A stretch of 64,000 nt of DNA from Pontiellaceae bacterium B1224 (lineage in GTDB: Bacteria > Verrucomicrobiota > Kiritimatiellia > Kiritimatiellales > Pontiellaceae): NCBI GenBank assembly GCA_029432815.1, contig JAROBA010000020.1, positions 1 to 64,000 on the forward strand. Reading direction: 5' to 3'. The number at the start of each line of letters is the position of its first letter. Within the stretch, counting starts at the first letter, position 1. Under the pieces are notes generated by a model. It was not told the DNA's origin, ran no database searches, and was given only the letters and a program-made list of their open reading frames with translations. A program made the position numbers and the translations under genes. Shown here piece after piece: positions 17,060 to 25,761 of the stretch.

Positions 17060-17608
17060 TTATTTTTCCCAGGCAAATTTCTGGAAGGGGGCATCGACCG
17101 GTGTTTCGGCCAGATGATTCACATAGTTGCTCATCACCTTTTGCGCGAGCACCAATACGATTTCCAGCAGTTGACGGTTTTCATAGCCCGCCGCATAAAA
17201 TTTTTCCGTTTCGGCTTCGGTCAGATGACCGCGGTTCCGGCTCATCGAGAGCGCGGTTTCGTGGAGTACCTGCAGTTTTTCCGTAGGCATTTTGTCGCGG
17301 TTACGCAAGGCTTCTGTGATGGCCGGGTCGACCTTCATCATGTTGGCAATCGCGGTATGGGCCGGCACGCAGTAGTGGCATTCGTGTTCCACATTGAAGG
17401 TCTGCCAAACCACCGTGATTTCTTCGTCATTGAACGATGAATTCTGCGCAAGGCCGTGCAGCACGTTGTAGCCTTTCAGCAAGCCGGGCGCTTCAGCCAT
17501 CACGCCATGCAGATTGGCAATCATTCCGTTTTCCTTCATCGATTTTTCCAGCAGCGGTTTGCTGGCTTCCGGGGCGGACTCGACGGTGTGTATTTTAAAA
17601 GTGCTCAT
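17060..17608 (-). CDS. carboxymuconolactone decarboxylase / AhpD-like protein
   Basis: The 182-residue all-helical protein has the AhpD-type thiol motif EHECHYCVPAHT, with C77, C80 and H84. In AhpD this CxxC supports peroxiredoxin-linked disulfide reduction. The GYENRQLLEIVLVLAQKVMSNYVNHLAETP segment is typical of the uncharacterised peroxidase-related branch. It is transcribed away from the TetR gene and has two operator copies 71-108 bases upstream of its start. It is probably an induced antioxidant or electrophile-response enzyme. Confidence 0.87.
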   Translation of the reverse strand: MSTFKIHTVESAPEASKPLLEKSMKENGMIANLHGVMAEAPGLLKGYNVLHGLAQNSSFNDEEITVVWQTFNVEHECHYCVPAHTAIANMMKVDPAITEALRNRDKMPTEKLQVLHETALSMSRNRGHLTEAETEKFYAAGYENRQLLEIVLVLAQKVMSNYVNHLAETPVDAPFQKFAWEK

Positions 17609-17678
17609 AATTTTTCCATTTATTTTTTATGTTTTAAACGGGCATTTCCGTTTCGTTGAGGGCGGTTCTAGTGCGGAA

Positions 17679-17716
17679 TGAACGACCGTTCAAGTATTAT
17701 TTTGAACAATCGTTCA
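17679..17716. promoter_or_regulatory. paired TetR operators upstream of AhpD-like gene
   Basis: TGAACGACCGTTCA at 17679-17692 and TGAACAATCGTTCA at 17703-17716 have centres 24 bases apart, exactly as at 15800-15837. They lie in the 322-base divergent gap between the AhpD-like gene and the TetR gene. Apart from these and the site at 17894, I see no gene in the gap. Confidence 0.78.
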
Positions 17717-17893
17717 TCTCGAAAAAAGGATATATGGGTCGGGTGATATTAAAATAGGACTCTAATTGTGCTCTTTTGATAATGCAGGGTTGGCTGAACG
17801 TGCAATCGGGCATGGTGACAAGGGCGTAACTGAAACCCGCATTAGATTCCTGCAATTTATCCATCGACATTCACAAACCTCAGATGTAATAAA

Positions 17894-17907
17894 TGAACAG
17901 TCGTTCA
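17894..17907. promoter_or_regulatory. TetR operator at autoregulatory position
   Basis: TGAACAGTCGTTCA is a single TGAAC-N4-GTTCA palindrome ending 23 bases before the TetR start codon. This is where a self-repressing regulator would bind. Confidence 0.72.
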
Positions 17908-17930
17908 AAATGAGCTAGCGAGGTAGAGCA

Positions 17931-18500
17931 ATGAAGTATGACCGTCAGGATGTAATCGAAAAAGCCACCAATCTATTCTGGGAAAAAGGATTTCACGCCA
18001 CCTCCATGCGGAATCTCCAGGAAGTCATTGATATGCGGCCCGGGAGCATCTATGCCTGTTTCGGATGCAAAGACGGGTTATTCAAAGAAACGTTGCGCTA
18101 TTACGCTGACAAGGGGAGGTCGAACCTGCAAACCTGTGTTGAGACCACCGCGACTCCATTGGATGCGCTGAAACTTTTCATTCACAATGCCGTTCTGGGA
18201 AATCCCGATGCTCCGAACAGCATGTGTATGCTGGTGAAAAGTATTTCCGAGCTGACCGAAAATGATAATCCGGAACTGCTCGACGAATCGAAACAGCTCT
18301 TGCGTGGAATAGAGAATGCGTTTACGGACTTGCTGACGCAGGCCGTAGAGCGCGGAGAACTCGATGCATCCAAAGATCCCAGGCGACTCGCTCGTTTTTT
18401 ACAAATGCAGCTGATGGGACTCCGCGCTTATGCCCAGGCGAATAAGGGAACCGTTTCGGTGGAAGAAATGCTCGATGATATGTTCTCCTGCCTGCATTAG
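17931..18500 (+). CDS. TetR/AcrR family regulator, cysteine-rich
   Basis: The 189-residue protein has an N-terminal TetR helix-turn-helix: VIEKATNLFWEKGFHATSM, then LQEVIDMRPGSIYACFGCKDGLF, where the usual YxHFxxK is replaced by YACFGCK. Five cysteines (C43, C46, C69, C99, C187) include two inside the DNA-binding domain and one in the ligand domain. This is suggestive of thiol-based sensing, as in the electrophile-responsive NemR. Five TGAAC-N4-GTTCA sites nearby mark its probable regulon: itself, the AhpD-like gene and the DJ-1/pump unit. Confidence 0.88.
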   Translation: MKYDRQDVIEKATNLFWEKGFHATSMRNLQEVIDMRPGSIYACFGCKDGLFKETLRYYADKGRSNLQTCVETTATPLDALKLFIHNAVLGNPDAPNSMCMLVKSISELTENDNPELLDESKQLLRGIENAFTDLLTQAVERGELDASKDPRRLARFLQMQLMGLRAYAQANKGTVSVEEMLDDMFSCLH

Positions 18501-18547
18501 ACCGTCGTCCGTTTTATAAACGTTTCATCCAAAAAAGGAAGTTGCTC

Positions 18548-19198
18548 ATGAAAGTCGTCGCATTTAATGGCAGTCCACGAAAGGGCGGAAACACGGAAAC
18601 CCTGCTCAAACGGGTCTGTGCCCGGTTGGAAAAACACGGCATTGAAACCGAGATTATTAAAATCGGCGGCGAGCTGCTTTCCGGCTGCACCGCCTGCGGC
18701 GCCTGTTTCAAAACGCAGAACATGTCCTGCATCATCTATAACGACGATGTGAATGGCTGGATCAAAAAAATGGTGGAGGCCGACGGTATTTTGCTCGGAT
18801 CGCCGACCTATTTTTCCGACATGACGCCCGAAATGAAAACGCTGATCGACCGCGCCGGCTACGTCACGCTCGCCAACGGCAGTGCATTGAAAGGAAAAGT
18901 CGGCGCGGCGGTATCCTCCGCTCGCCGGGCCGGGTCGATGAATACCATCAATTCCATGAGCAGTTTTTTCACAATTTCCCAGATGATTATTCCCGGTTCC
19001 AGCTATTGGAACATGGGCTACGGTGCCGCGCGCGGCGAAGCCGAGCAGGATGTCGAAGGGCTCCAGACCATGGACAACCTCGGCGAAAACATGGCGTGGA
19101 TCATGAAGTGCATCGACGCCGCCAAAGAAACCATCCCGTTTCCGGAGAACGACCGCTCGCAGCAAATGAACTTCATCCGGCAGGAAGGCGAAGCGTAG
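18548..19198 (+). CDS. flavodoxin family / NADPH-dependent FMN reductase-like protein
   Basis: The 216-residue protein opens MKVVAFNGSPRKGGNTETLLK with the SPRKGGNT phosphate loop for FMN. The LLSGCTACGACFKTQNMSCI segment carries four cysteines of the iron-sulfur flavoprotein type, and GSPTYFSDMTPEMKTLIDR is the FMN ring loop. It belongs to the flavodoxin-like oxidoreductases that reduce quinones or other acceptors. The ATG at 18548 has AGGAAG upstream. It lies 47 bases after the TetR gene on the same strand and may share its transcript. Confidence 0.87.
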   Translation: MKVVAFNGSPRKGGNTETLLKRVCARLEKHGIETEIIKIGGELLSGCTACGACFKTQNMSCIIYNDDVNGWIKKMVEADGILLGSPTYFSDMTPEMKTLIDRAGYVTLANGSALKGKVGAAVSSARRAGSMNTINSMSSFFTISQMIIPGSSYWNMGYGAARGEAEQDVEGLQTMDNLGENMAWIMKCIDAAKETIPFPENDRSQQMNFIRQEGEA

Positions 19199-19262
19199 TT
19201 ATTTCGTATTGCTTGACGGGAAAATTCCCATTCGACAGATACGCAATACGAATTAGAAAACA

Positions 19263-19889
19263 ATGCTGGATTCGGAAACCATACTAACCTTTTGGATCGC
19301 ATCAACGCTGCTGGCACTGGCCCCCGGACCGGATAATATTTTTGTGCTAACGCAGTCGGCGGTGCATGGAAAGAGTGCCGGCATCGTCACAACGCTCGGC
19401 CTCTTAACCGGCGTCATGGTGCATACCTGCGCGGTGGCGTTCGGAATTGCGGCCCTTTTCCAAACCTCGGAAGTTGCGTTTTCGGTGCTGAAATATATCG
19501 GAGCGGCCTATCTGCTCTATCTCGCCTGGAATGCATTCCGGGCGAGGGGGCAGGCGATTGAAACCGCCGGCGACGGACGGGTTAAGGTTCGGAAACTGTA
19601 TCTTCGCGGCATCATCATGAACGTCACCAATCCCAAGGTATCGATCTTCTTCCTCGCCTTCCTTCCGCAGTTTGCCGACCCGCAGCGCGGTTCCATGGTT
19701 TTCCAATTCCTGGAACTTGGCGGCCTTTTTATTTTGTCGGGAGGGGTGGTCTTTTTCGGGATTGCTCTACTGGCGGGAATGCTGGGAGACTGGCTGAACA
19801 AATCGCCCCGCGCGCAATCGATGCTGAACAAGATCGCCGGCGTGGTCTTTGTGGGACTTGCCCTCAAAATCGCGACGGCGCATCGGTAA
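19263..19889 (+). CDS. LysE/RhtB family exporter
   Basis: The 208-residue membrane protein has about six TM segments. It opens LTFWIASTLLALAPGPDNIFVL, in which the PGPD motif is diagnostic of the LysE/RhtB amino-acid exporter family. GIIMNVTNPKVSIFFLAFLPQF is the conserved middle loop. Family members export amino acids or small metabolites. The substrate here is unknown. The gene stands alone between the flavodoxin-like and HAD genes. Confidence 0.9.
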   Translation: MLDSETILTFWIASTLLALAPGPDNIFVLTQSAVHGKSAGIVTTLGLLTGVMVHTCAVAFGIAALFQTSEVAFSVLKYIGAAYLLYLAWNAFRARGQAIETAGDGRVKVRKLYLRGIIMNVTNPKVSIFFLAFLPQFADPQRGSMVFQFLELGGLFILSGGVVFFGIALLAGMLGDWLNKSPRAQSMLNKIAGVVFVGLALKIATAHR

Positions 19890-19896
19890 TTGATTC

Positions 19897-19958
19897 GACC
19901 GCAAAGAGACGAAGACGCAAAGGAGCTTTAGTCTTTGTGTCTTAGCGACTTTGCGGTC
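19897..19958. repeat. long imperfect hairpin repeat
   Basis: GACCGCAAAG at 19897-19906 pairs with CTTTGCGGTC at 19949-19958. The inner part AAGACGCAAAG pairs imperfectly with CTTTGTGTCTT. The element fills the gap between lysE and the HAD gene. It could terminate or stabilise transcripts, or be a mobile REP-like palindrome. Confidence 0.65.
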
Positions 19959-19970
19959 ATAAATGTCTTT

Positions 19971-20612
19971 ATGAAATTTAAGCACATTATCTGGGACTGG
20001 AACGGCACGCTGTGGGACGACACATGGCTCTGCGTGGAAATTAACAATCACATGCTCGAACGGCGCGGCCTGCCGGACACCACATTAGAAATCTATCGCG
20101 ATAAACTCTGCTTCCCGGTCGATCAATACTACTGCCAGCTCGGCTTCAATTATGAAACCGATCCCTACAAAATCCTGGCCGAAGAATTCATTGCCGAATA
20201 TACCGAGCGCCGCTACGAATGCCCGCTCCACACCGGCACCCGCGAACTCATCGCCGAGTTCCAATCCCTGGAAATCCGGCAGGCCGTTTTATCAGCCTAT
20301 CAGCACAACACGTTGATGGAGGCCGTCGAAAAGTTCCAACTATTGGAATTTTTCGACGACGTCATCGGCCTCAACGACATCTATGCCGCCGGCAAAGTGG
20401 AAAACGGATTGAAGTATATCGCGAGCCTGAACGTGAACCCCACCGACGTCCTGTTCATTGGCGACACCCTGCACGACTTTGAAGTTGCAGAAGCCATGGG
20501 CGTGAACTGCGTGCTCGTCGCCTACGGCCACAACAGCCGCCCGCGTCTCGAAGCCACCGGCGCGCCCGTCTTCGACAATCTCGCCGGCGTCCGAAAGCAC
20601 GTCATCGGGTAG
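19971..20612 (+). CDS. HAD family phosphatase, phosphoglycolate phosphatase-like
   Basis: From the ATG at 19971 the product is 213 residues: MKFKHIIWDWNGTLWDDTW with the nucleophilic DxN (motif I). Motif II is VLSAYQH, GKVENGLKYI carries the motif III lysine and VLFIGDTLHDFEVAEAMGVN is motif IV. WDWNGTLWDD is typical of the Gph-like subfamily. A TTCCAACTATTGGAA palindrome encodes FQLLE at 20334-20348. The gene ends 25 bases before the convergent radical SAM gene. The substrate cannot be deduced. Confidence 0.87.
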   Translation: MKFKHIIWDWNGTLWDDTWLCVEINNHMLERRGLPDTTLEIYRDKLCFPVDQYYCQLGFNYETDPYKILAEEFIAEYTERRYECPLHTGTRELIAEFQSLEIRQAVLSAYQHNTLMEAVEKFQLLEFFDDVIGLNDIYAAGKVENGLKYIASLNVNPTDVLFIGDTLHDFEVAEAMGVNCVLVAYGHNSRPRLEATGAPVFDNLAGVRKHVIG

Positions 20613-20637
20613 GGCGCTTTCTGACCCCTGGATCAGA

Positions 20638-21558
20638 TTAGTCTGGATCCGGCCAGCTGCCCTGTTTCACCTTTTTTCGGAACCGCTTGGCAAACTCGCA
20701 GCGTCGACACAGCGGTTCAACAATCATTGCCCGATTAAATCCATCCATCATCTTTTGCGCGCGCGGTTGATTAAAGATTTCCCGCAAGGTCGCGGTGTTC
20801 ATATTCCCCAGCGCCATCGTGGCATTATTATCCAGACAACACGGCACCACCGTACCGTCGCAATGAATGCCGACCTGCCCCATGGCCCCCATACAGAAGC
20901 CATGCGTCCGACACTCCTTCAGCTCCATATCCGGCCACACAAACCGGCTCGAATAGTTCATGAACAGCCGCCCTTTAATAGGCACGCTGCAGCTGTGATG
21001 ACTCCGGCCGACGGAGGAAAACGCCGGAATTTCCTCTCCAAAATGTGCATAGATTCGATTCAGCAGCACGCGGTTATGATCCACCACCGAAGCAAAGTCG
21101 TCCAGATTCCACAGGCGCAGATTCAGCTGCAGATCAGCGCGTTTCTCCAGCGCGCGGTCAATAAAGCCGAAGATCGTCTCCAGATATTCCGTATCGTCAG
21201 CCTCCTCGCCATAACAGGCCGCAAAACTCTGCAACGAAAAATTGATTTCCCGAATCGTTGAATTCAAGAGCACCGGCTCCAGCGCCGGACCGATCAACGT
21301 GCCGTTCGTAACCAGATGGACCGGCAGTCCATGCCGTGCACATTCATCAATAATAAAATCAAAATCAGGATGCAAAAGCGGCTCGCCCATCAGATGCAGA
21401 TAAAACCGCTCCGCCAGCGGGGCCGCCTCCGCGGCAATTTTACAAAACAACTCGCGCGACATCATGCCGCGCGGCTGATCCGTCAGCGGGCAAAAATTGC
21501 AGGTCAGATTGCAGGCCCCTGAAATCTCGCAATAAACTTTTTTGAAGCGTTTCGACAT
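20638..21558 (-). CDS. radical SAM/SPASM domain protein
   Basis: The 306-residue protein has the radical SAM cluster motif CNLTCNFCPL (CxxxCxxC near residue 16). The SAM-binding MGEPLLHPDF follows, and VHLVTNGTLI is the beta-strand 4/5 region. The C-terminal SPASM part has GIHCDGTVVPCCLDNN and LCRRCEFAKRF, which provide auxiliary iron-sulfur ligands. Such proteins modify peptides, or build cofactors and cell-surface components. No precursor peptide gene is visible beside it. It is convergent with the HAD gene. Confidence 0.88.
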   Translation of the reverse strand: MSKRFKKVYCEISGACNLTCNFCPLTDQPRGMMSRELFCKIAAEAAPLAERFYLHLMGEPLLHPDFDFIIDECARHGLPVHLVTNGTLIGPALEPVLLNSTIREINFSLQSFAACYGEEADDTEYLETIFGFIDRALEKRADLQLNLRLWNLDDFASVVDHNRVLLNRIYAHFGEEIPAFSSVGRSHHSCSVPIKGRLFMNYSSRFVWPDMELKECRTHGFCMGAMGQVGIHCDGTVVPCCLDNNATMALGNMNTATLREIFNQPRAQKMMDGFNRAMIVEPLCRRCEFAKRFRKKVKQGSWPDPD

Positions 21559-21706
21559 CGATCACCCAATCATTAACCTGTCGGCAAAAATAATCCCCGA
21601 GCAGAAGTGTTGGAACTTAACAGACCTTCGCCAAACGACAGACCACCAAAGAGAGATAACTCAGAAGAGGGCGGACTGCCTCCCCGAGCCGATTCGAGGC
21701 ACCCGG

Positions 21707-21858
21707 GCACCGGCACGGATGTAAAAACACCACCACCCAAAACCCGCACCGAATGGCGGCAGGCCAAGTTCGACCGCAATGTTTCCAACCATCGGAAACA
21801 GCAGGCCGCACTGAAAGAACGCGGATGGCATGTGATCATCGTCTGGAAAAACGATTAG
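21707..21858 (+). pseudogene. partial frameshifted copy of vsr
   Basis: This stretch repeats the middle of the vsr gene at 22331-22475 with an offset of about 624 bases. GCACCGGCACGGATGTAAAA is identical and most of the following 140 bases match. Two bases are missing from the run of C residues after ACCACCACC, so the HGCKNTTT part and the TEWRQAKFDRNVSNHRKQQ part fall in different frames. A stop follows VIIVWKND. Similarity resumes at ATGATGAAATA near 21983 and 22615, so the duplicated block exceeds the gene. The rest of the gap from 21559 to 22121 holds only short GC hairpins. Confidence 0.7.
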
Positions 21859-22121
21859 CCGCGAGGGAGCGCAAAAAACCGCCTGAAGACCCGCAAGCAG
21901 GAGAAATATCCCGGGACTGGAGGGTCGAGTTCCACCTCGACTGAACCCGCTCGAACAGAGGCCGGGGGGAACCGGCCCCTCCATGATGAAATATGCATTC
22001 CGACCCGTTGGCCGAAAAAATTAAGCCCGCAGAGTGCGCCGATTGACGCAGATTATGCCGCAATCCTAAAACTTGAAACTTAAAGCTTAACACCTAAAAC
22101 TGCGAAGCATACGCTTCCCCC

Positions 22122-22544
22122 ATGGACCACCTGACTCCAGAACAGCGCAGTGAAAATATGCGGGCCATCAAGGGGAAGCATACGAAACCTGAACGGCTCG
22201 TCCGGTCATTGCTGCATCAGGCCGGTTATCGGTTCACGGTTAACGGCCCGAAGAATAAAAAGCTGCCGGGTAAACCGGACATTGTGCTGCCGAGATATAA
22301 AACCGTCATTTTTGTGCACGGCTGCTTCTGGCACCGGCACGGATGTAAAAACACCACCACCCCCAAAACCCGAACCGAATGGTGGCAGGCTAAATTTGAC
22401 CGCAACGTTTCCAACGATCGGAAACATCAGGCCGCACTGAAAGAACTCGGATGGCATGTGATCATCGTCTGGGAATGCGAGCTCAAAAAATCGGAGCAGG
22501 TTTTCCAACGATTGGAAAAGCGATTGGGCCAACCGCCTTCTTGA
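22122..22544 (+). CDS. vsr: very short patch repair endonuclease (Vsr)
   Basis: The 140-residue protein matches Vsr: LTPEQRSENMRAIKGKHTKPE at the N-terminus, then GKPDIVLPRYKTVIFVHGCFWHRHGCK with the catalytic aspartate and the histidines and cysteine of the zinc site, and LGWHVIIVWECEL at the end. Vsr nicks at T:G mismatches left by deamination of 5-methylcytosine. A partner C5 methyltransferase is present at 29932-31524, at the far end of the convergent operon. The 3' end carries a TTCCAACGATTGGAA palindrome encoding FQRLE. Confidence 0.93.
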   Translation: MDHLTPEQRSENMRAIKGKHTKPERLVRSLLHQAGYRFTVNGPKNKKLPGKPDIVLPRYKTVIFVHGCFWHRHGCKNTTTPKTRTEWWQAKFDRNVSNDRKHQAALKELGWHVIIVWECELKKSEQVFQRLEKRLGQPPS

Positions 22545-22720
22545 AATTACCGCGCGACAGTCAGCAAACACGCACAGAACGCAGAAGAGAAAACGCCACC
22601 GCCCGAACAGTGAAATGATGAAATAAGCATTCTGACACATTGACTCTGCTGACCCGTTGAACGCCGGTTTCCTTCGGCACCGGGAAAAACTGCATCAGTA
22701 CCGCGGAATGCTTATCCTGC

Positions 22721-24799
22721 TCATCCAGCAAAAAATCCATCTTCTTTCGCTCTATTTTCAGCTTTGATTAGCAAAACAGCCTGCTTATCTGAAGGAATCT
22801 TCCGAGGGATGGAACAAGCCGTATTCAAAATACCCAACTCCTTTGGACTAAGCTTTCTATTGACTCGATTCCACTCTCTAAGTAACTCCCAATGAGCAGC
22901 TCCCTTTTCGAACACATAGGTTTGAGCATGAATAGAATCTTCTATCACTTGTCCTCGCTTGCCATCCTTCTTCCGTTGCTGGGCTTCATTTTTGTCAATC
23001 AAGCATGCCTCAACATCGGGTGAAAACTCGATTTCAACCTCACGGACTTTTTCCCAACAGTATTCTTTCTTTGCCCATTCACTGCTATTCGAGGTCACTC
23101 CTTCAGGCGGGTTCTGAATTATGTCATTAACCACCTCAGAAATTACACCCAACTGATCAAGGATTTCATCGGGTAAACATTGCCGCTCCCAAACCTCCAG
23201 AAAATCTATCTTAAACCCAATCTGCCCAACCATATTCGAGAACTTCGCTAGAGTATAAGTGACAACATTCGCTTTATATCCAGCATACCACGGCATTTTG
23301 AATACGAGCCGATCTACCTCACGAAAGAAAATGGCCTTGGCAACAGCCTGCTTAAACCAAATCTCATTGAACTCTTTTCCGCCAGATTTATCCCACAATG
23401 CAGCAATGCGCCCCACAAGCCCCTTGGTCTTAGGAGTGCCAGAAAACGCCTTTTGCGCTCCAAGGCTCACTTCATGAGGTGCCTCATCAAATGAAAGGAC
23501 GTATTTAGCGAGATCAGTTTTCGTGAACATTTGATTGCGCGGATTCTGAGCAAGGAATTTTTTCTTCTCTGCTTTCGTCAGATGAGTTTGCTGATTTGCA
23601 AACTGACCTCTCGCACGCTCATAAAACCAATGCGTTTGTTGAATACCTCCGTCTGGCGACGAAGCCCAAACTCGCCGAGAAAATTCTTCTATCCTCAAAT
23701 GGAAGGGATGATTTGAGAAGAAGTCGGCAGCATTTACCCGGTTTTGAGTATTTGAATATTCCGATATGCGAGGAACGACTTCATCGACCAATGACGGATC
23801 AATGACCGACAACTTTATCTGGACGTACACTTGATCCAGTTTCGCGTCATCTTTTTTGCTCGCAGTAAAAATAGACGCAGTTGTCTGACCGCCATTAACA
23901 ACCTGCAGGTTTTTTACTTTCAGCAATCGATTGTCACTCGAATTGGTCTCAACAGCTTCAGCAGTTGCAGACAAACCATTATTGTAAGAGAAAAACATTT
24001 GGGGTTCGTTAACAATTGTATTTCTGATCCCTTTATTGATCTTTCCTCGAAACTGAAGAAAAGTTCGAACATTTTGCTCCAACAATCTCTCTCCGTAATC
24101 ACGATAAAGTTCGGCAAGCACAGCACCAGGCATCACAAGGAGATAAGACTGAATAGAATTCTCTCCAGTGTAAGCAGGCAAACAAGATAATCCACCTCCC
24201 TCGAGATTCTCAAAGCTGATCTCTATATCTTCTCTTGCCTTACCTGATGATTCACACCGAAACAGCCGCCCTAAATCCCACACCTCATATATAGTTTCAA
24301 ATCCCCCCGCATTGTCGCTCGGAAGTTCGGCGACTCGAGAACTTAACTGGGCATTCGAAAGTAAAATGAGCTTTAGACTGCTGATTTCCTCCTGTGACTC
24401 CCTAATCAACCAAGCCAAACTGACAACAGGGTCTGAATCCTCAAGAGCCTTTGCAAAGGTAGGATCTAAAGCCGACTCAACAAAATTGCGCAACCGCTTG
24501 AATGCCTTTCCAATCTCCGTATTGGTTAAATTTTTCAAAGAGTCAGAAGTGTGATAATCAGCAAGTATTACGGTAAGACATGAAAACTCTGGATCATATG
24601 ACCATGCATCTACGGCCTGATGCCTAGAACCTTTCGCAGTAATTTTATGCTCGGTTAAATCATATCCCGAGATCACACCCTCGGTCTCAAGAGTTGTGCA
24701 CATATAATCAAGGAATACTGATTTCGTGAAATTCTCTTCAGCACCAGAACGGGCAAGCATCTCTTGAGTAAAATCTTCATAGAATTCATCAATGGTCAT
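22721..24799 (-). CDS. AIPR family protein
   Basis: The protein is about 692 residues from the ATG at 24799 (MTIDEFYEDF), which has GGAAGGA upstream; an earlier ATG at 24817 would place that site inside the gene. Features of the AIPR (abortive infection phage resistance) family are FLQFRGKINKGIRNTIVNEP, FFSYNNGLSATAEAV, LQVVNGGQTTASIFTA and ISEYSNTQNRVNAADFFSNHPFH. The N-terminal segment resembles a restriction-enzyme-like fold (VDAWSYD, ...LTVILADYHTS). It is the last gene of the Z1/MutL-like operon. Its role in such systems is thought to be a nuclease or phage-response effector; the catalytic mechanism is not established. Confidence 0.9.
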   Translation of the reverse strand: MTIDEFYEDFTQEMLARSGAEENFTKSVFLDYMCTTLETEGVISGYDLTEHKITAKGSRHQAVDAWSYDPEFSCLTVILADYHTSDSLKNLTNTEIGKAFKRLRNFVESALDPTFAKALEDSDPVVSLAWLIRESQEEISSLKLILLSNAQLSSRVAELPSDNAGGFETIYEVWDLGRLFRCESSGKAREDIEISFENLEGGGLSCLPAYTGENSIQSYLLVMPGAVLAELYRDYGERLLEQNVRTFLQFRGKINKGIRNTIVNEPQMFFSYNNGLSATAEAVETNSSDNRLLKVKNLQVVNGGQTTASIFTASKKDDAKLDQVYVQIKLSVIDPSLVDEVVPRISEYSNTQNRVNAADFFSNHPFHLRIEEFSRRVWASSPDGGIQQTHWFYERARGQFANQQTHLTKAEKKKFLAQNPRNQMFTKTDLAKYVLSFDEAPHEVSLGAQKAFSGTPKTKGLVGRIAALWDKSGGKEFNEIWFKQAVAKAIFFREVDRLVFKMPWYAGYKANVVTYTLAKFSNMVGQIGFKIDFLEVWERQCLPDEILDQLGVISEVVNDIIQNPPEGVTSNSSEWAKKEYCWEKVREVEIEFSPDVEACLIDKNEAQQRKKDGKRGQVIEDSIHAQTYVFEKGAAHWELLREWNRVNRKLSPKELGILNTACSIPRKIPSDKQAVLLIKAENRAKEDGFFAG

Positions 24800-24801
24800 A
24801 C

Positions 24802-25761
24802 TTAGTCCTTCCACCAAGTGGGCTTAGCCTCAAACGGCACACACGCCTCTATCTTCAGAGCATAAGAAACCCTCTCTATTCCGGGCAAAATAACCTCTGT
24901 TGATATTCGAGGAAAATCTCCCTCAATTCGGAAACAACGCAATGAAACTTTCATAAAGCAAAATTCGTCGTATTCTTCCCGCATCAGATAGCCCGCCATA
25001 AAAAGCAGGTCTTCAAATTGCTCACGCGCTGTTTCAGAGGCGGAAGTGAGCTCTTTCCGAATGCGGGAAACTAAGCCATTTAATGTAAAACCGTTCGGAT
25101 CATCTTGTTCGGCCGTGGCGATTGTATAAACCACGAGATATCCTACGGGCAATTGGGGCACCAACTGCTCAACAGAAGATATACGCACTGTTGGCTTCGT
25201 TCCCCCGGCCTGACACTTAATCTCTACAGCAGTGTTATGTATGGCAAAATCCTGAGGGGCATCCTCTGGGCCTTTCCAAAATTTGATAGCGTCATCCCAA
25301 CCGAATAACGGGGCAACCTTGTCATTCAAAAATAACAGTTCCCCAACTAGCCCCTTAATGGCTTCCTTCGAAAGGAGTTTTGTCCGCTCCCTCTTCAAGA
25401 ACTCCTGCCAGCGAGTAAGTCGGCGAAGGAATATGGCAGCAGCAACACCCTCGTCTTCAATAGTTGATGTCGCCCTCACTAAGTCGAGACAGAGCGCACA
25501 AAACAGTTCCCAGTTAGTTGCCTCGTTAAGTATGAGAACCAATTTGGCATTACTTGCTGACAGTGCAACCGCCACTGTCATTCCTGCAAGCTGAGGAAGA
25601 GATTTCTTATCTGGAACACGACCAATGGTTGATTCGTAGATAAATAAATATCTTCCCTGAGTATCACGACCCCAATACAACTGCAACGGATGAAACTCAC
25701 CGACCAACCGCACATTAAAATCGGCATCGGGTTTTTCGATATCTAACCAAGGATTGTTCAT
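24802..25761 (-). CDS. PD-(D/E)XK motif protein (DUF4420-like)
   Basis: The 319-residue protein carries a nuclease-like motif set: E141 in GLVGELLFLND, D171 in APQDFAIHN, and E180-x-K182 in TAVEIKCQAGG. These form a PD-(D/E)XK active site. The middle is a characteristic WKGPEDAPQDF segment. It sits between the Z1 gene (four-base overlap) and the AIPR gene, as in known MutL/Z1 restriction-like loci. It is probably the DNA-cleaving subunit of the system. The region is AT-richer than the flanking genes, suggesting acquisition. Confidence 0.87.
   Translation of the reverse strand: MNNPWLDIEKPDADFNVRLVGEFHPLQLYWGRDTQGRYLFIYESTIGRVPDKKSLPQLAGMTVAVALSASNAKLVLILNEATNWELFCALCLDLVRATSTIEDEGVAAAIFLRRLTRWQEFLKRERTKLLSKEAIKGLVGELLFLNDKVAPLFGWDDAIKFWKGPEDAPQDFAIHNTAVEIKCQAGGTKPTVRISSVEQLVPQLPVGYLVVYTIATAEQDDPNGFTLNGLVSRIRKELTSASETAREQFEDLLFMAGYLMREEYDEFCFMKVSLRCFRIEGDFPRISTEVILPGIERVSYALKIEACVPFEAKPTWWKD

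Noticed and set aside
16851-17117. 88-codon plus-strand frame
   Set aside because: No ribosome site; overlaps the end of the AhpD-like gene and the better-supported 56-residue minus-strand frame.
20638-21558. RiPP biosynthesis locus around the radical SAM/SPASM gene
   Set aside because: No precursor peptide, peptidase or exporter specific for it was found; the nearby LysE exporter is of the amino-acid type.
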